A program made the translations under genes and the position numbers. A DNA stretch of 64,000 nucleotides from Streptomyces flavotricini (GTDB taxonomy: Bacteria; Actinomycetota; Actinomycetes; Streptomycetales; Streptomycetaceae): NCBI RefSeq assembly GCF_020639365.1, contig NZ_JAINUL010000001.1, forward strand, positions 3,696,116 through 3,760,115. The letters are read 5' to 3'. Positions within the stretch are counted from its first letter, which is position 1, and the number at the start of each line of letters is the position of its first letter. The notes under the pieces were generated by a model, which saw nothing but the letters and a program-made list of their open reading frames with translations, had not been told where the DNA came from and made no database searches. This document shows positions 40,902 to 49,049 of this stretch, one piece after another.

Positions 40902-41102
40902 ATGAGCGCCATTGTCCGCCCCCGTGAAGGCCGCTGGATCGGCGGCGTCTGCGCCGGACTGGCGCGCCGCTTCGGAATATCCGCGAACACGATGCGCGTC
41001 ATTTTCGTCGTCTCGTGCCTGCTGCCCGGCCCGCAGTTCCTGATCTACCTGGCGCTGTGGCTGCTCCTGCCGAATGAGAAGTCCGCCTCGAACGCCTGGT
41101 AA
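40902..41102 (+). CDS. PspC-domain membrane protein
   Basis: A 66-residue protein that is essentially one PspC domain: RPREGRWIGGVCAGLARRFG, then ISANTMRVIFVVSCLLP and LIYLALWLLLPNE, with two hydrophobic segments. Stand-alone PspC proteins are linked to envelope stress. GAGGAG lies 6 bases before the ATG. It follows the VanZ-like gene by 44 bases. Confidence 0.9.
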   Translation: MSAIVRPREGRWIGGVCAGLARRFGISANTMRVIFVVSCLLPGPQFLIYLALWLLLPNEKSASNAW

Positions 41103-41179
41103 AGCGGCAGAGGCGGCCGTCCCGGGGGGCGGAGCCGGGCCCGGACCGGGCCGGCGGGGCCGGGTCACGAGGCCGGGCA

Positions 41180-41956
41180 TCAGCCCGCGGCGCGGACCTT
41201 CTCCAGCTGCTTGTCGGCCACCTCTTGCGGGACCTGCGCCTTCTGCTGTGCCCCGGCGACATTGAGGGCCATCAGCCGTACGACGGTGTCGCCCCGGCGG
41301 ACGACGACCACGTGGACCTGGGCCGAGACGCCCTGGGCGGCCGCGGTGGTGGTCCAGCTGACGGTCTCGTCGCCGGCCGTCTTGTACTCGCTCGCCCGCA
41401 CGTCGCGGTAGCTGCCGCTCTGCTTGTCGACGGTGGCGGTGAAGCCCGTACCGCAGGCGCCGACGGCGCCCTTGAGGCGGGCGATGAGCGCCTTGGCGTC
41501 GCTCTCGGCGTAGGAGCTGACGGAGGCGGAGACGGCGAGTCCGACCTGCTTCTGGGAGCCGATGCCGCGGTTGACGGTCTCGCGGGCGGCCGGGTCCGGC
41601 TTGTCGCCCATGATGTCGGCCAGGGGCTGGCAGGCCTTGCGGTCGGCCTGCGGCTGACCGTCGGGGGCGTTCGGGTTCTTGCCCTGCGCGGAGACCTGGT
41701 AGCCGGGCAGATCGCCCTGTTCGAGCGCGGAGCGCTCCAGCTTGCTCGCCCCGGCCTTGGGCGCGGGGGCGCCGCTCGGGGCGGAGCCCGGGGACGCGGC
41801 GGCGGAGGCCGCGGGGGCGGAGCCCTTGGGGTCGGGCGTCTTGCCCGCCGCGGGGGCGGCGTCCTTGTTGCTGCTGCAGCCCACGGCCCCCAGGAGGAGG
41901 GCGGGGAGCAGGGCGGCGGTGGCCGCTCCGACCGTGACTCGTGCCTTCAAGCGCAT
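41180..41956 (-). CDS. Lipoprotein with sortilin/DUF-like extracytoplasmic domain
   Basis: A lipoprotein of about 258 residues: n-region RLKARV, hydrophobic stretch, lipobox LLGAVGC, then an Ala/Ser/Pro-rich linker and a folded domain of about 190 residues with three cysteines (KACQPLADIM, VGACGTGFTA). The layout resembles other streptomycete surface lipoproteins of unknown function. The ATG at 41956 has GAGG 9 bases before it; an upstream ATG (41971) is possible. It converges with the PspC gene. Confidence 0.8.
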   Translation of the reverse strand: MRLKARVTVGAATAALLPALLLGAVGCSSNKDAAPAAGKTPDPKGSAPAASAAASPGSAPSGAPAPKAGASKLERSALEQGDLPGYQVSAQGKNPNAPDGQPQADRKACQPLADIMGDKPDPAARETVNRGIGSQKQVGLAVSASVSSYAESDAKALIARLKGAVGACGTGFTATVDKQSGSYRDVRASEYKTAGDETVSWTTTAAAQGVSAQVHVVVVRRGDTVVRLMALNVAGAQQKAQVPQEVADKQLEKVRAAG

Positions 41957-42109
41957 GACCGATGACCTCATACCCAGTGCGTCGGCGGGCAGTTGGTGGT
42001 GATCGTGGCACACGCCACGACGTGGCACACACCCGATCGAACCGGCGTGCGCCACGTGCGTGCGCGTACGAAAATCCGCGGACGGATCCGCGGACCGATC
42101 AGACGGGGA

Positions 42110-42388
42110 TCAGCTTCCGCCGAGCGCGCCGATGGGCAGGCCGCCGAGGGTCGGGCCGACCGCGTCGGTGAGCTGGTTGAGGGGGGCGGCCGGGTCGCTC
42201 TGCTGCTGACCACCCTCGGGGCTCACCTGCTGCTGGCTCGTGAGTCCCTGAGCGGCGCCGGTCACGGTGCCCAGCGCGTCGGAGAGCCCGATCGCCGGCA
42301 CGGCGGCCGAGGCGGAGCCCGCGGCGGCGGCGACGAAGGCGGCGCCGAGGGCGGCGGCACCGAGGGTCTTGGCAGCTGACTTCTTCAT
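42110..42388 (-). CDS. Small secreted protein (92 aa)
   Basis: A 92-residue exported protein with a clear signal peptide (KKSAAKTLGAAALGAAFVAA, cleaved near GSASA) and a mature part of about 63 residues rich in Gly, Gln and Leu (AAQGLTSQQQVSPEGGQQQS). AAGGAC lies upstream of the ATG. Family unknown; similar short proteins are common around streptomycete envelope genes. Confidence 0.82.
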   Translation of the reverse strand: MKKSAAKTLGAAALGAAFVAAAAGSASAAVPAIGLSDALGTVTGAAQGLTSQQQVSPEGGQQQSDPAAPLNQLTDAVGPTLGGLPIGALGGS

Positions 42389-42474
42389 GAAGATTTAGTC
42401 CTTGCGACGGGGAATTGAGCGGCTCCGCAAACTAGTCACTTCAAACCCCCGCCCGCAAACATACGTAAATACGA

Positions 42475-42510
42475 GAAAGCGCCCGGGAATTGCTCCTCCC
42501 GGGCGCTTTC
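42475..42510. terminator. Terminator after add
   Basis: A perfect 14-bp stem GAAAGCGCCCGGGA / TCCCGGGCGCTTTC with an 8-base loop, 19 bases beyond the adenosine deaminase stop. Confidence 0.85.
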
Positions 42511-42528
42511 CGTCTGTTACGCCATGGC

Positions 42529-43677
42529 CTAGGCCAGGATGGAACCGCTGGTCGAAGCAGTCTGCTGGAACAGCCATTCCGACTTCAGCTCGGCATAACC
42601 GGGCTTGATGACCTCATTGATCATGGCCAGTCGTTCATCGAAAGGAATGAACGCGGACTTCATCGCATTGACGGTGAACCACTGCATGTCGTCGAGCGTG
42701 TAGCCGAAGGTGTCGACCAGGTGCTCGAACTCGCGGCTCATGCTGGTGCCGCTCATCAGGCGGTTGTCGGTGTTGACCGTCAGCCTGAAGTGCAGCTTTC
42801 GCAGCAGGCCGATCGGGTGCTCGGCGTACGAGGCGGCCGCGGCGGTCTGCAGGTTCGAGGTGGGGCACATCTCCAGGGGGATGCGCTTGTCCCGGACGTA
42901 CGAGGCCAGCCGGCCCAGCTTCACGGAGCCGTCGGCGGCGACCTCGATGTCGTCGATGATCTTCACGCCGTGACCGAGGCGGTCGGCGCCGCACCACTGC
43001 AGGGCCTGCCAGATCGACGGCAGGCCGAAGGCCTCGCCCGCGTGGATGGTGAAGTGGTTGTTCTCGCGCTTGAGGTACTCGAACGCGTCCAGGTGGCGGG
43101 TGGGAGGGAACCCGGCCTCGGCGCCGGCGATGTCGAAGCCGACCACGCCGTTGTCGCGGTAGCGGTTGGCCAGCTCGGCGATCTCCAGCGCGCGGGCGGC
43201 GTGGCGCATCGCGGTGAGCAGGGCTCCCACGCGGATGCGGTGGCCGGCCGCCTTCGCGCGGCGCTCGCCCTCGCGGAAGCCGTCGTTCACGGCCTCGACG
43301 ACCTCTTCGAGGGTCAGGCCTGCTTCCAGGTGCTGCTCGGGCGCGTAGCGGATCTCGGCGTACACGACGCCGTCCTCGGCCAGGTCCTCGGCGCACTCGG
43401 CGGCGACGCGGAACAGGGCCGCCTTCGTCTGCATGACGGCGCACGTGTGCGCGAACGTCTCCAGGTAGCGCGGCAGGGAGCCGGAGTCGGCGGCTTCGCG
43501 GAACCAGATGCCGAGCTTGTCGGCGTCGGTCTCGGGAAGGTTCTCGTAGCCGGCCTCCCGGGCCAGCTCGATGATGGTCCCGGGGCGCAGACCACCGTCG
43601 AGGTGGTCGTGGAGCAGCACCTTCGGGGAGCGGCGGATCTGATCCGGGGTCGGCAGGTTGGGGGTCTCGCTCGTCAT
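42529..43677 (-). CDS. add: Adenosine deaminase
   Basis: Converts adenosine and deoxyadenosine to inosine forms. The 382-residue protein has the metal ligands in LHDHLDGGLRP, the FTIHAGEAFG block with His and catalytic Glu, LGHGVKI, and MCPTSNLQT and TVNTDNRLMSGT (Asp pair). TAGAGT (43684-43689, read leftward) ends 6 bases before the ATG, suggesting a leaderless mRNA. The operator palindrome is 3 bases further upstream. Confidence 0.95.
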   Translation of the reverse strand: MTSETPNLPTPDQIRRSPKVLLHDHLDGGLRPGTIIELAREAGYENLPETDADKLGIWFREAADSGSLPRYLETFAHTCAVMQTKAALFRVAAECAEDLAEDGVVYAEIRYAPEQHLEAGLTLEEVVEAVNDGFREGERRAKAAGHRIRVGALLTAMRHAARALEIAELANRYRDNGVVGFDIAGAEAGFPPTRHLDAFEYLKRENNHFTIHAGEAFGLPSIWQALQWCGADRLGHGVKIIDDIEVAADGSVKLGRLASYVRDKRIPLEMCPTSNLQTAAAASYAEHPIGLLRKLHFRLTVNTDNRLMSGTSMSREFEHLVDTFGYTLDDMQWFTVNAMKSAFIPFDERLAMINEVIKPGYAELKSEWLFQQTASTSGSILA

Positions 43678-43692
43678 CCGGGCACTCTACTC

Positions 43693-43704
43693 CTACGCGC
43701 GTAG
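43693..43704. promoter_or_regulatory. Nucleoside-regulon operator, perfect copy (add)
   Basis: CTACGCGCGTAG located 15 bases upstream of the adenosine deaminase ATG, next to its -10-like element. Identical to the copies before pnp, deoC and the transporter operon. Confidence 0.85.
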
Positions 43705-43790
43705 AGCAACGCGTCGGCGACAGGGGTCGATACGTAACAGAGACCGTACGGACGGGTCGCGTACACCTGTCAGTCTGAGACTGTTCCGCC

Positions 43791-44522
43791 ATGGCACAGC
43801 ATGCGCCGCCGGCGCGCGGGGCCCGCCTGGGGCGGGCGGCCGGCGCGAACGGGTCGGTCTCAGAAGGCAACACGGTCAACGGAGTCGTCCTCTTACTCCC
43901 CGGCGCGTCCAGATTCTCCACCGGTCCGGTGCGTCCGCTCGCGCGGGCACTGGTCCGGGCGGGCGGGCCGGACGGGCTGGTCACGCACACCGTGCTGCAC
44001 GGCAAGGGGGGCTGCCGCGAGGACGACGCCCGGTGGGCGGCGGACGAGGTGGTGCGCAGGTACGGGGACGTGCCGGTGTGCCTCGCCGGGTACGACGCGG
44101 GCGGCCGGGCGGCGCTGCGGGCGGCGGGCCACGAAGCCGTCAACGCGGTGCTGGCGCTTGCCCCTTCTTTGGGGGAGGTCCTCTCGCCGGACTCCCCGGA
44201 ACCGGTGAAACAGCTGTCGGGGCGCCAGGTGCTGATCGTGCACGGGACGAACGACGCGCACAGTGACCCGGAGGCATCGTTTCGGCTGGCGGCGCAGGCG
44301 AAGAAGGCGAACCGTTCCACCTGCCGGTTCGAGGTGCACTCCGACGGCCATGGGCTGCGCGAGCACCGGGCCGAAGTCGTGGCGCTGTCCGTGGATTTCG
44401 TCCTGGGGGCGGTGTTCTCCGGGCGGTTCTCGCGGCCGGTGACGGACGCGCTGGCGGCGCCGCCGCCGCTGGGGCTGCGGATGCCGCTCGCGACGGGCTT
44501 CGGGCGTTCGCTGCGGGGCTGA
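43791..44522 (+). CDS. Alpha/beta-hydrolase fold protein
   Basis: A 243-residue hydrolase-fold protein. After a flexible N-terminus come GVVLLLPGASRFS (oxyanion strand), CLAGYDAGGRAALRAA at the nucleophile elbow, LIVHGTNDAHSDPEAS (acid) and VHSDGHGLREH (His). The elbow has Asp instead of the usual Ser. Dehalogenases and epoxide hydrolases use Asp there, but those families look different overall. Substrate unknown. The ATG lacks a ribosome site; GAGACT lies 7-8 bases upstream, compatible with a leaderless transcript. Confidence 0.82.
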   Translation: MAQHAPPARGARLGRAAGANGSVSEGNTVNGVVLLLPGASRFSTGPVRPLARALVRAGGPDGLVTHTVLHGKGGCREDDARWAADEVVRRYGDVPVCLAGYDAGGRAALRAAGHEAVNAVLALAPSLGEVLSPDSPEPVKQLSGRQVLIVHGTNDAHSDPEASFRLAAQAKKANRSTCRFEVHSDGHGLREHRAEVVALSVDFVLGAVFSGRFSRPVTDALAAPPPLGLRMPLATGFGRSLRG

Positions 44523-44627
44523 TCGGGCGGAGCCGAGGACGGTCCGGCTGCCCGGCAGGCCGCCGGGCAGACCGGGCGTAGAGTGAGGAGTGGACTCGGG
44601 GCGCTTGTCTGCGGGAGGCGATGCGGT

Positions 44628-44996
44628 ATGGCCGCGATCGTACGCAAGAGCTTCGACCAGGCCGACGAGACACGTCCCTTCGCGGACGGCAAGGGCAGGC
44701 TCGACCTCATCCAGACCGACGGCGGCGCCGTGGGCCGCGCGGTCTTCGAGCCGGGCTGGCGCTGGTCGGAGCACATCAAGCCGCTGGCGGGCACGGACAG
44801 CTGCCAGGCCGCGCACACGGGCTACATGGTGAGCGGCCGGATGAAGGTCGTCATGGACGACGGGACCAGCGAGGAGTACGGGCCCGGCGACTTCATGCAG
44901 ATCGAGCCCGGGCACGACGCCTGGGTCGTCGGCGACGAGCAGTGCGTGGCGCTCGACTGGACCGGCTTCGGCCAGTACGCGAAGCCGGCCTCCTGA
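44628..44996 (+). CDS. Cupin-domain protein
   Basis: A 122-residue single-cupin protein: WRWSEHIKPLAGTDSCQ, HTGYMVSGRMKVVMDDG (motif 1) and YGPGDFMQIEPGHDAWVVGD (motif 2). Two or three His residues could bind a metal. No catalytic activity can be assigned. GGGAGG lies 9 bases before the ATG. It follows the hydrolase gene by about 105 bases and converges with the PHP-domain gene. Confidence 0.87.
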   Translation: MAAIVRKSFDQADETRPFADGKGRLDLIQTDGGAVGRAVFEPGWRWSEHIKPLAGTDSCQAAHTGYMVSGRMKVVMDDGTSEEYGPGDFMQIEPGHDAWVVGDEQCVALDWTGFGQYAKPAS

Positions 44997-45009
44997 CCCC
45001 TCGCCGCTC

Positions 45010-46470
45010 TCAGCCCGCCGCGGGCAGCCACACCGGATTCGTGAACGCCGCCAGGGCGCCCGGCAGCGGCGGGTGCGCGGCGGGGTGGCGGACTTCGGCC
45101 CGTACGTAGGCCGAGCGGGCCGGGCTGGTGTGCCATTCCAGCGCGGCGTCCGACGAGGTCAGGGCCAGGCCCTGGTCGGTGACCAGCCGCAGTTCGCAGC
45201 CCGGGGCGCCCGTGGCCGTGAGCCGCACGGTGACGTCCGCGTCCGGGGCCACCCGCAGGCGCTCCCCGATCCCGGCGTGCTCCCCGCGCGGGCCCACCGC
45301 CTCGAAGGCGACCGATACCTGCGCGGACTCGGCCCCGTAGGAGCGCCCGGCCCGCAGCCCCGCGAGGATCGCCTCCCGGGTCAGGTCCTCGGCGAGGACC
45401 ACGGTCTGCGGGCCGCCGACGCGGTCCGGATCGCGGTGGTGGTCGCTGTTCGCCACGGCCGGCAGCCACCGCTCGTCGTCGGCGCCGCGCAGGGTGGCGT
45501 CCCAGGAGGCCAGGGAGACCTCGTCGTCCGGGGTCCAGGGGCCGTTCCACACCTCCACGGCGTCGGCGTCGGCGAAGCCGAACTTCCAGGCGCAGCCGAT
45601 GCAGGTGGCGTGCGGGTGGGCCGGTACGACCAGGCCGCCGGCGCCCCGGATCGCACGGGCGAACCGGCCGAAGCGGTTCTCGCGGGCGCGGTGGCGCCAG
45701 TCGACGAAGGTGCCGGGGTCGGTGCCGACGGCCAGGACGTGGCCGGTGCGGGTGGTGACCTCCTCGCCGGTCATGATCAGCAGGTCGGGTGAGGGCGCGT
45801 CGGCCCAGGCGGCGTGCGCGCTGTGGGTGTTGTGATCCGAGGAGTTGATGAAGTCCAGGCCGGCCGCGCGGGCCAGGGAGGCTATCTCGACCGGGGTGCG
45901 GCGCCCGTCGGAGTGCACCGAGTGGACGTGGCAGTCGCCGCGGTACCAGGCCCGGCCGCGGCCCCGGGCGCGCCCGGGCGGGTAGACCGGGCGGGGCGTG
46001 CGGCCGGGCCCGCCGAAGGTGAAGCGCGCGGTGATCTCGTACGGGAGTCCCTGGGGGGCGACGGTGTAGGGGCCGAGCAGGACGTGCCAGCGGCCGGCGC
46101 CGATCGGGCCCGGCAGGTAGCCGGGGGTGGCGGCGTCGGCGCGGAGGAAGAACTCGCTGCGGGCACCGCCGGACCAGCCGCGGAAGCCGCGGCCGCCGAG
46201 GGCCGTGCCGCGCTCGTCGAAGATCCCGATGTCGAGGGCGTTCCCGGGGGTGCCGGGCGGTACGGGCGGCTTGCCGTACGTGTACGCCACTCTCAACTCG
46301 CTCACGCCGCGCGGTACGTCGAGGGGTATCTCCACGAAGTCCGGGGCACCGGGGGGAAGCGTGCCGGTCAGGATCCGGGTGTCCGCCGAGGGCGCGGACA
46401 GGTGCGGTGCGGTGACTGCGGCGGCGCCGGACACACCGGTCGCCAGAACTTCACGCCTCGTGAGGGCCAT
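45010..46470 (-). CDS. Exported CehA/McbA-like PHP-domain metallohydrolase
   Basis: A 486-residue protein with a Tat signal peptide (LTRREVLATGVSGAAAV), a beta-sandwich of about 150 residues, and a PHP domain: DCHVHSVHSDGRRTP, DFINSSDHNTHS, GEEVTTRTGHVLAVG, VPAHPHATC and ANSDHHRDPDR, which together give the His/Asp metal ligands. Relatives include carbaryl hydrolase CehA and other phosphoesterases. Tat export suits a metal-loaded enzyme folded inside the cell. Substrate unknown. Confidence 0.87.
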   Translation of the reverse strand: MALTRREVLATGVSGAAAVTAPHLSAPSADTRILTGTLPPGAPDFVEIPLDVPRGVSELRVAYTYGKPPVPPGTPGNALDIGIFDERGTALGGRGFRGWSGGARSEFFLRADAATPGYLPGPIGAGRWHVLLGPYTVAPQGLPYEITARFTFGGPGRTPRPVYPPGRARGRGRAWYRGDCHVHSVHSDGRRTPVEIASLARAAGLDFINSSDHNTHSAHAAWADAPSPDLLIMTGEEVTTRTGHVLAVGTDPGTFVDWRHRARENRFGRFARAIRGAGGLVVPAHPHATCIGCAWKFGFADADAVEVWNGPWTPDDEVSLASWDATLRGADDERWLPAVANSDHHRDPDRVGGPQTVVLAEDLTREAILAGLRAGRSYGAESAQVSVAFEAVGPRGEHAGIGERLRVAPDADVTVRLTATGAPGCELRLVTDQGLALTSSDAALEWHTSPARSAYVRAEVRHPAAHPPLPGALAAFTNPVWLPAAG

Positions 46471-46885
46471 GCCTCCAGGGTGGCGGCGGTACGTGAATAC
46501 CGTGTGAATCGGGGGTGAGGGCCCCCGGTCGGCCGACCGGGGGCCGATCAGGCGGCCGTGGTCGCGCCGGTCCGCCGGCTCCCGCCGCTCCGCCCCCTCA
46601 CGGTCGGAGAGCGCCGGCGGACCCGGCGCGACCACCACGGTGCGCGCGCCTGCCCGTCGGGCGGCGGCCACCACGGCGGGGCACGGGCTCGGCAGGACCG
46701 CCGTGGGCCCCCGCCCGGTCCTCCGTACCCGCTCCCGCTCCCCCGTCACCGCGTTTCCCCCTTCACCCGGTGTGACCACTGTGCCGGTTCGGCACATGTG
46801 CTCGTCCCCCGATCGGGCGTCGTCTTGCCGCCTTGCGGGAACACGAGGGGTTTATAAACATCCACAAGCCGGGACGAATACGCAC
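46471..46885. other. Gene-free region with inverted repeat before the LuxR gene
   Basis: 415 bases without a convincing gene. A 7-bp inverted repeat TGTGCCG-GTT-CGGCACA at 46780-46796 is a candidate operator for the LuxR regulator that starts 90 bases later. The rest is GC-rich with long leftward frames that lack ribosome sites. Confidence 0.55.
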
Positions 46886-47932
46886 ATGCCAGCCGACGAA
46901 GCCGACCCGCCGTCCGGAGGCGACCTGAGCCGCGCCGCCCGGCGGCTGTACGCGTACGCCGTCGAGCGGCACTCGTTCGCCGAGTCGGAGGCGACCGCGG
47001 ACCTCGGGGCGCGGGCGGCCGCGGCGATCACCGAGCTGGCGGCCGCGCACCTGCTGCAGCGGGCCCCCGGGGGCGGCCCGGACCGGTGGAGCGCGGTCGC
47101 GCCGCGGGCGGCGGCGGCCCGGGCGCTGGCCCCGCTGGCCCTGCTCGTACGGGAGACCCACGACGAGATGGACCGGCTGCGCGGGCGGCTGGAGGCGCTG
47201 GTCCCGGCGTACGAGGCGGGGGCGGCGCACCTCGAACGGAACGGGTCGGGGCGGGCCGAACTGGAGCTGGTCACCGACCTGGGGGCGGTACGCGGGCTGA
47301 TCGCGGAGCTGGTCGCGGGGTGCGGGCAGGAGCTGCTGACCTCGCAGCCGGGCGGGGGCCGGCCGGTGGAGACGCTGGAGGAGGCGATCGGGCGGGACGA
47401 GTCGCTGCTGGCGCGCGGGGTGCGGATGCGCACGATCTACCAGCACACGGCGCGCTACTCGCGGCCCACGGCGGCGTACGTGGAGCGGGTGACGGCGCTG
47501 GGCGCGCAGGTGCGGACGCTGGGCGACGGGCTGATGAGGATGCTGGTCTTCGACGGGCGGACGGGGCTGATGTCGGTGCCGGACCGCGCCGGGGCGGCCC
47601 TGGTCGTGCGGGAGCCGGCGGTGGTGCACTTCATGGCGGCGGCGTTCGAGCGGTCGTGGGTGGCGGCGGAGCCGTTCCCGACGACGGTGGGCCCTGAGGC
47701 GGCGCGCTCGCTCTCGGACGAGCTGCGGCAGATGATCGTACGGCTGCTCGCGGAGGGCCTGGAGGACAAGGTGATCGCCCGCCGGCTCGGCATGTCGGAG
47801 CGCACCTGCCAGCGCCACATCGCGGAGATCATGCGGGCGGCCGGCGCCAAGTCCCGCTTCCAGGCGGGCTACTTGCTCGCCCAGACGGCGGCTCCCGTCC
47901 CCGTGCCGGCCGAGCCGGGCGGGACGGGCTGA
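46886..47932 (+). CDS. LuxR-type helix-turn-helix regulator
   Basis: A 348-residue regulator. Residues 10-80 resemble a TrmB/winged-helix-like segment (AAITELAAAHLLQRA), residues 130-260 a phospholipase D-like or sensor fold common in streptomycete TrmB/LuxR hybrids (RMRTIYQHTARYS), and residues 285-330 the LuxR helix-turn-helix (IVRLLAEGLEDKVIARRLGM, SERTCQRHIAEIM). It has no receiver domain. The ligand and targets are unknown. Its 3' end overlaps the convergent gene by 64 bases. Confidence 0.88.
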   Translation: MPADEADPPSGGDLSRAARRLYAYAVERHSFAESEATADLGARAAAAITELAAAHLLQRAPGGGPDRWSAVAPRAAAARALAPLALLVRETHDEMDRLRGRLEALVPAYEAGAAHLERNGSGRAELELVTDLGAVRGLIAELVAGCGQELLTSQPGGGRPVETLEEAIGRDESLLARGVRMRTIYQHTARYSRPTAAYVERVTALGAQVRTLGDGLMRMLVFDGRTGLMSVPDRAGAALVVREPAVVHFMAAAFERSWVAAEPFPTTVGPEAARSLSDELRQMIVRLLAEGLEDKVIARRLGMSERTCQRHIAEIMRAAGAKSRFQAGYLLAQTAAPVPVPAEPGGTG

Positions 47933-48963
47933 GCGGCCTCGGCCGGGTGGGGCCGTACGGCGGTCAGCCGGGCGAGGGTGTCCGCGAAGGCACGGCGGTG
48001 GATCTCCAGGCGCCACCTCGGCCGGGGCGGCACGGGGTAGTCGTCGCGCAGGACTCCCGCCGGCAGGGTGCCGGTCGCCGGAATGGGCGAGGTCTCGCCG
48101 GGGTGGGCGAGGTACGCCCAGACCCCGGTGTCCAGCGGTACGACGTCCGGCGCGCCGGACGGGGGCCGCCACGGTTCCCCGGTCAGCGGGTGGCGCGGGA
48201 CGAGGAGGATGTCGGGGGCGGGCCGGGGCACGGGAACCCCCGGCCCGGCGAGGCGCAGGGTCCGGGCCGGGATTCCGGCGGGAACCCCGGCGGGGGCCCC
48301 GGCGGGGAGGACCGAGGCGACGGCCCCCGACAACAACTGCGCGACGGGACCGGCGGGGAGGGCCACGGGCCGGCGCCCGCAGGCCACCACCAGATGGGCC
48401 AACGCCACCCCGACCGCCGCCTCCCAGCGGGGGCTCCACCACCCGTCCTCTTCCAGGGGCGGGACCCGCCGCGGGTCGCGCACCAGGTCGTCCCAGTCGG
48501 GCGGCGCGGCGGCGGGCAGCCCGGAGGGGCGCCGGTGCACCGCGTCGGGCTCCAGCCACACCGCCTGCCAGAACCCGCAGTCGTCGATCCGGGTCGCCAC
48601 GGCGCGCCCGCAGCCCTCGCAGGCCAGGTTGGGGCCTTCGCGGCCGTCCACGCCGCAGCAGTAGCCCGCGCACCTCTCGAGGATCAAGGCCATGCCCCGG
48701 GAGTCGCCCGGCGCGATGACGATCCGGTCGCGCGCCGCGAAGGGGACCGGGTGCGCCGGCTGACCGGCGGCGGTCTCCCCCGACCCGTGCGACGACCGCC
48801 AGGGCGCTCCGGAGGGTTCGGGGTCCACGGCGTACGTCGCCGGTTCCATGAGCGGGGGATGCAGCTTCTCCCACGCCCCGTAACGGGTGTGGACGGGAAG
48901 GGCGACCCGGGAGACCGGCGCCGTCAGCTCCGCACCGCACCCGGCGCACACGAACACGTCCAA
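47869..48963 (-). CDS. Conserved protein with an N-terminal zinc-ribbon-like motif
   Basis: A 364-residue protein starting at TTG with GGGAGA 7 bases upstream. CAGCGAEL at the start and ACEGCGRAVATRIDDC in the middle suggest zinc binding; the rest is Pro/Ala-rich with Trp-containing blocks (GFWQAVWLEPDAVHR, EEDGWWSPRWEAAV) and a C-terminal RWRLEIHRRAFADTLARL. No catalytic motif is recognised. Streptomycetes carry many such proteins. The stop lies 64 bases inside the convergent LuxR gene. Confidence 0.75.
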   Translation of the reverse strand: MDVFVCAGCGAELTAPVSRVALPVHTRYGAWEKLHPPLMEPATYAVDPEPSGAPWRSSHGSGETAAGQPAHPVPFAARDRIVIAPGDSRGMALILERCAGYCCGVDGREGPNLACEGCGRAVATRIDDCGFWQAVWLEPDAVHRRPSGLPAAAPPDWDDLVRDPRRVPPLEEDGWWSPRWEAAVGVALAHLVVACGRRPVALPAGPVAQLLSGAVASVLPAGAPAGVPAGIPARTLRLAGPGVPVPRPAPDILLVPRHPLTGEPWRPPSGAPDVVPLDTGVWAYLAHPGETSPIPATGTLPAGVLRDDYPVPPRPRWRLEIHRRAFADTLARLTAVRPHPAEAAQPVPPGSAGTGTGAAVWASK

Positions 48964-49049
48964 ACAAGCTCTCCCTCGCCACCGTTATCCGGGCATTGTC
49001 GCGGCCCGAGTGACGGCCGGTCCAACGGATTTCGGGGGTGCGGGCCGGC

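Noticed and set aside
46471..46797. Leftward frame extending the PHP-domain gene upstream to 46797
   Set aside because: The Tat signal peptide starts cleanly at the ATG 46470. The upstream part is Arg/Pro-rich with no homology-like features.
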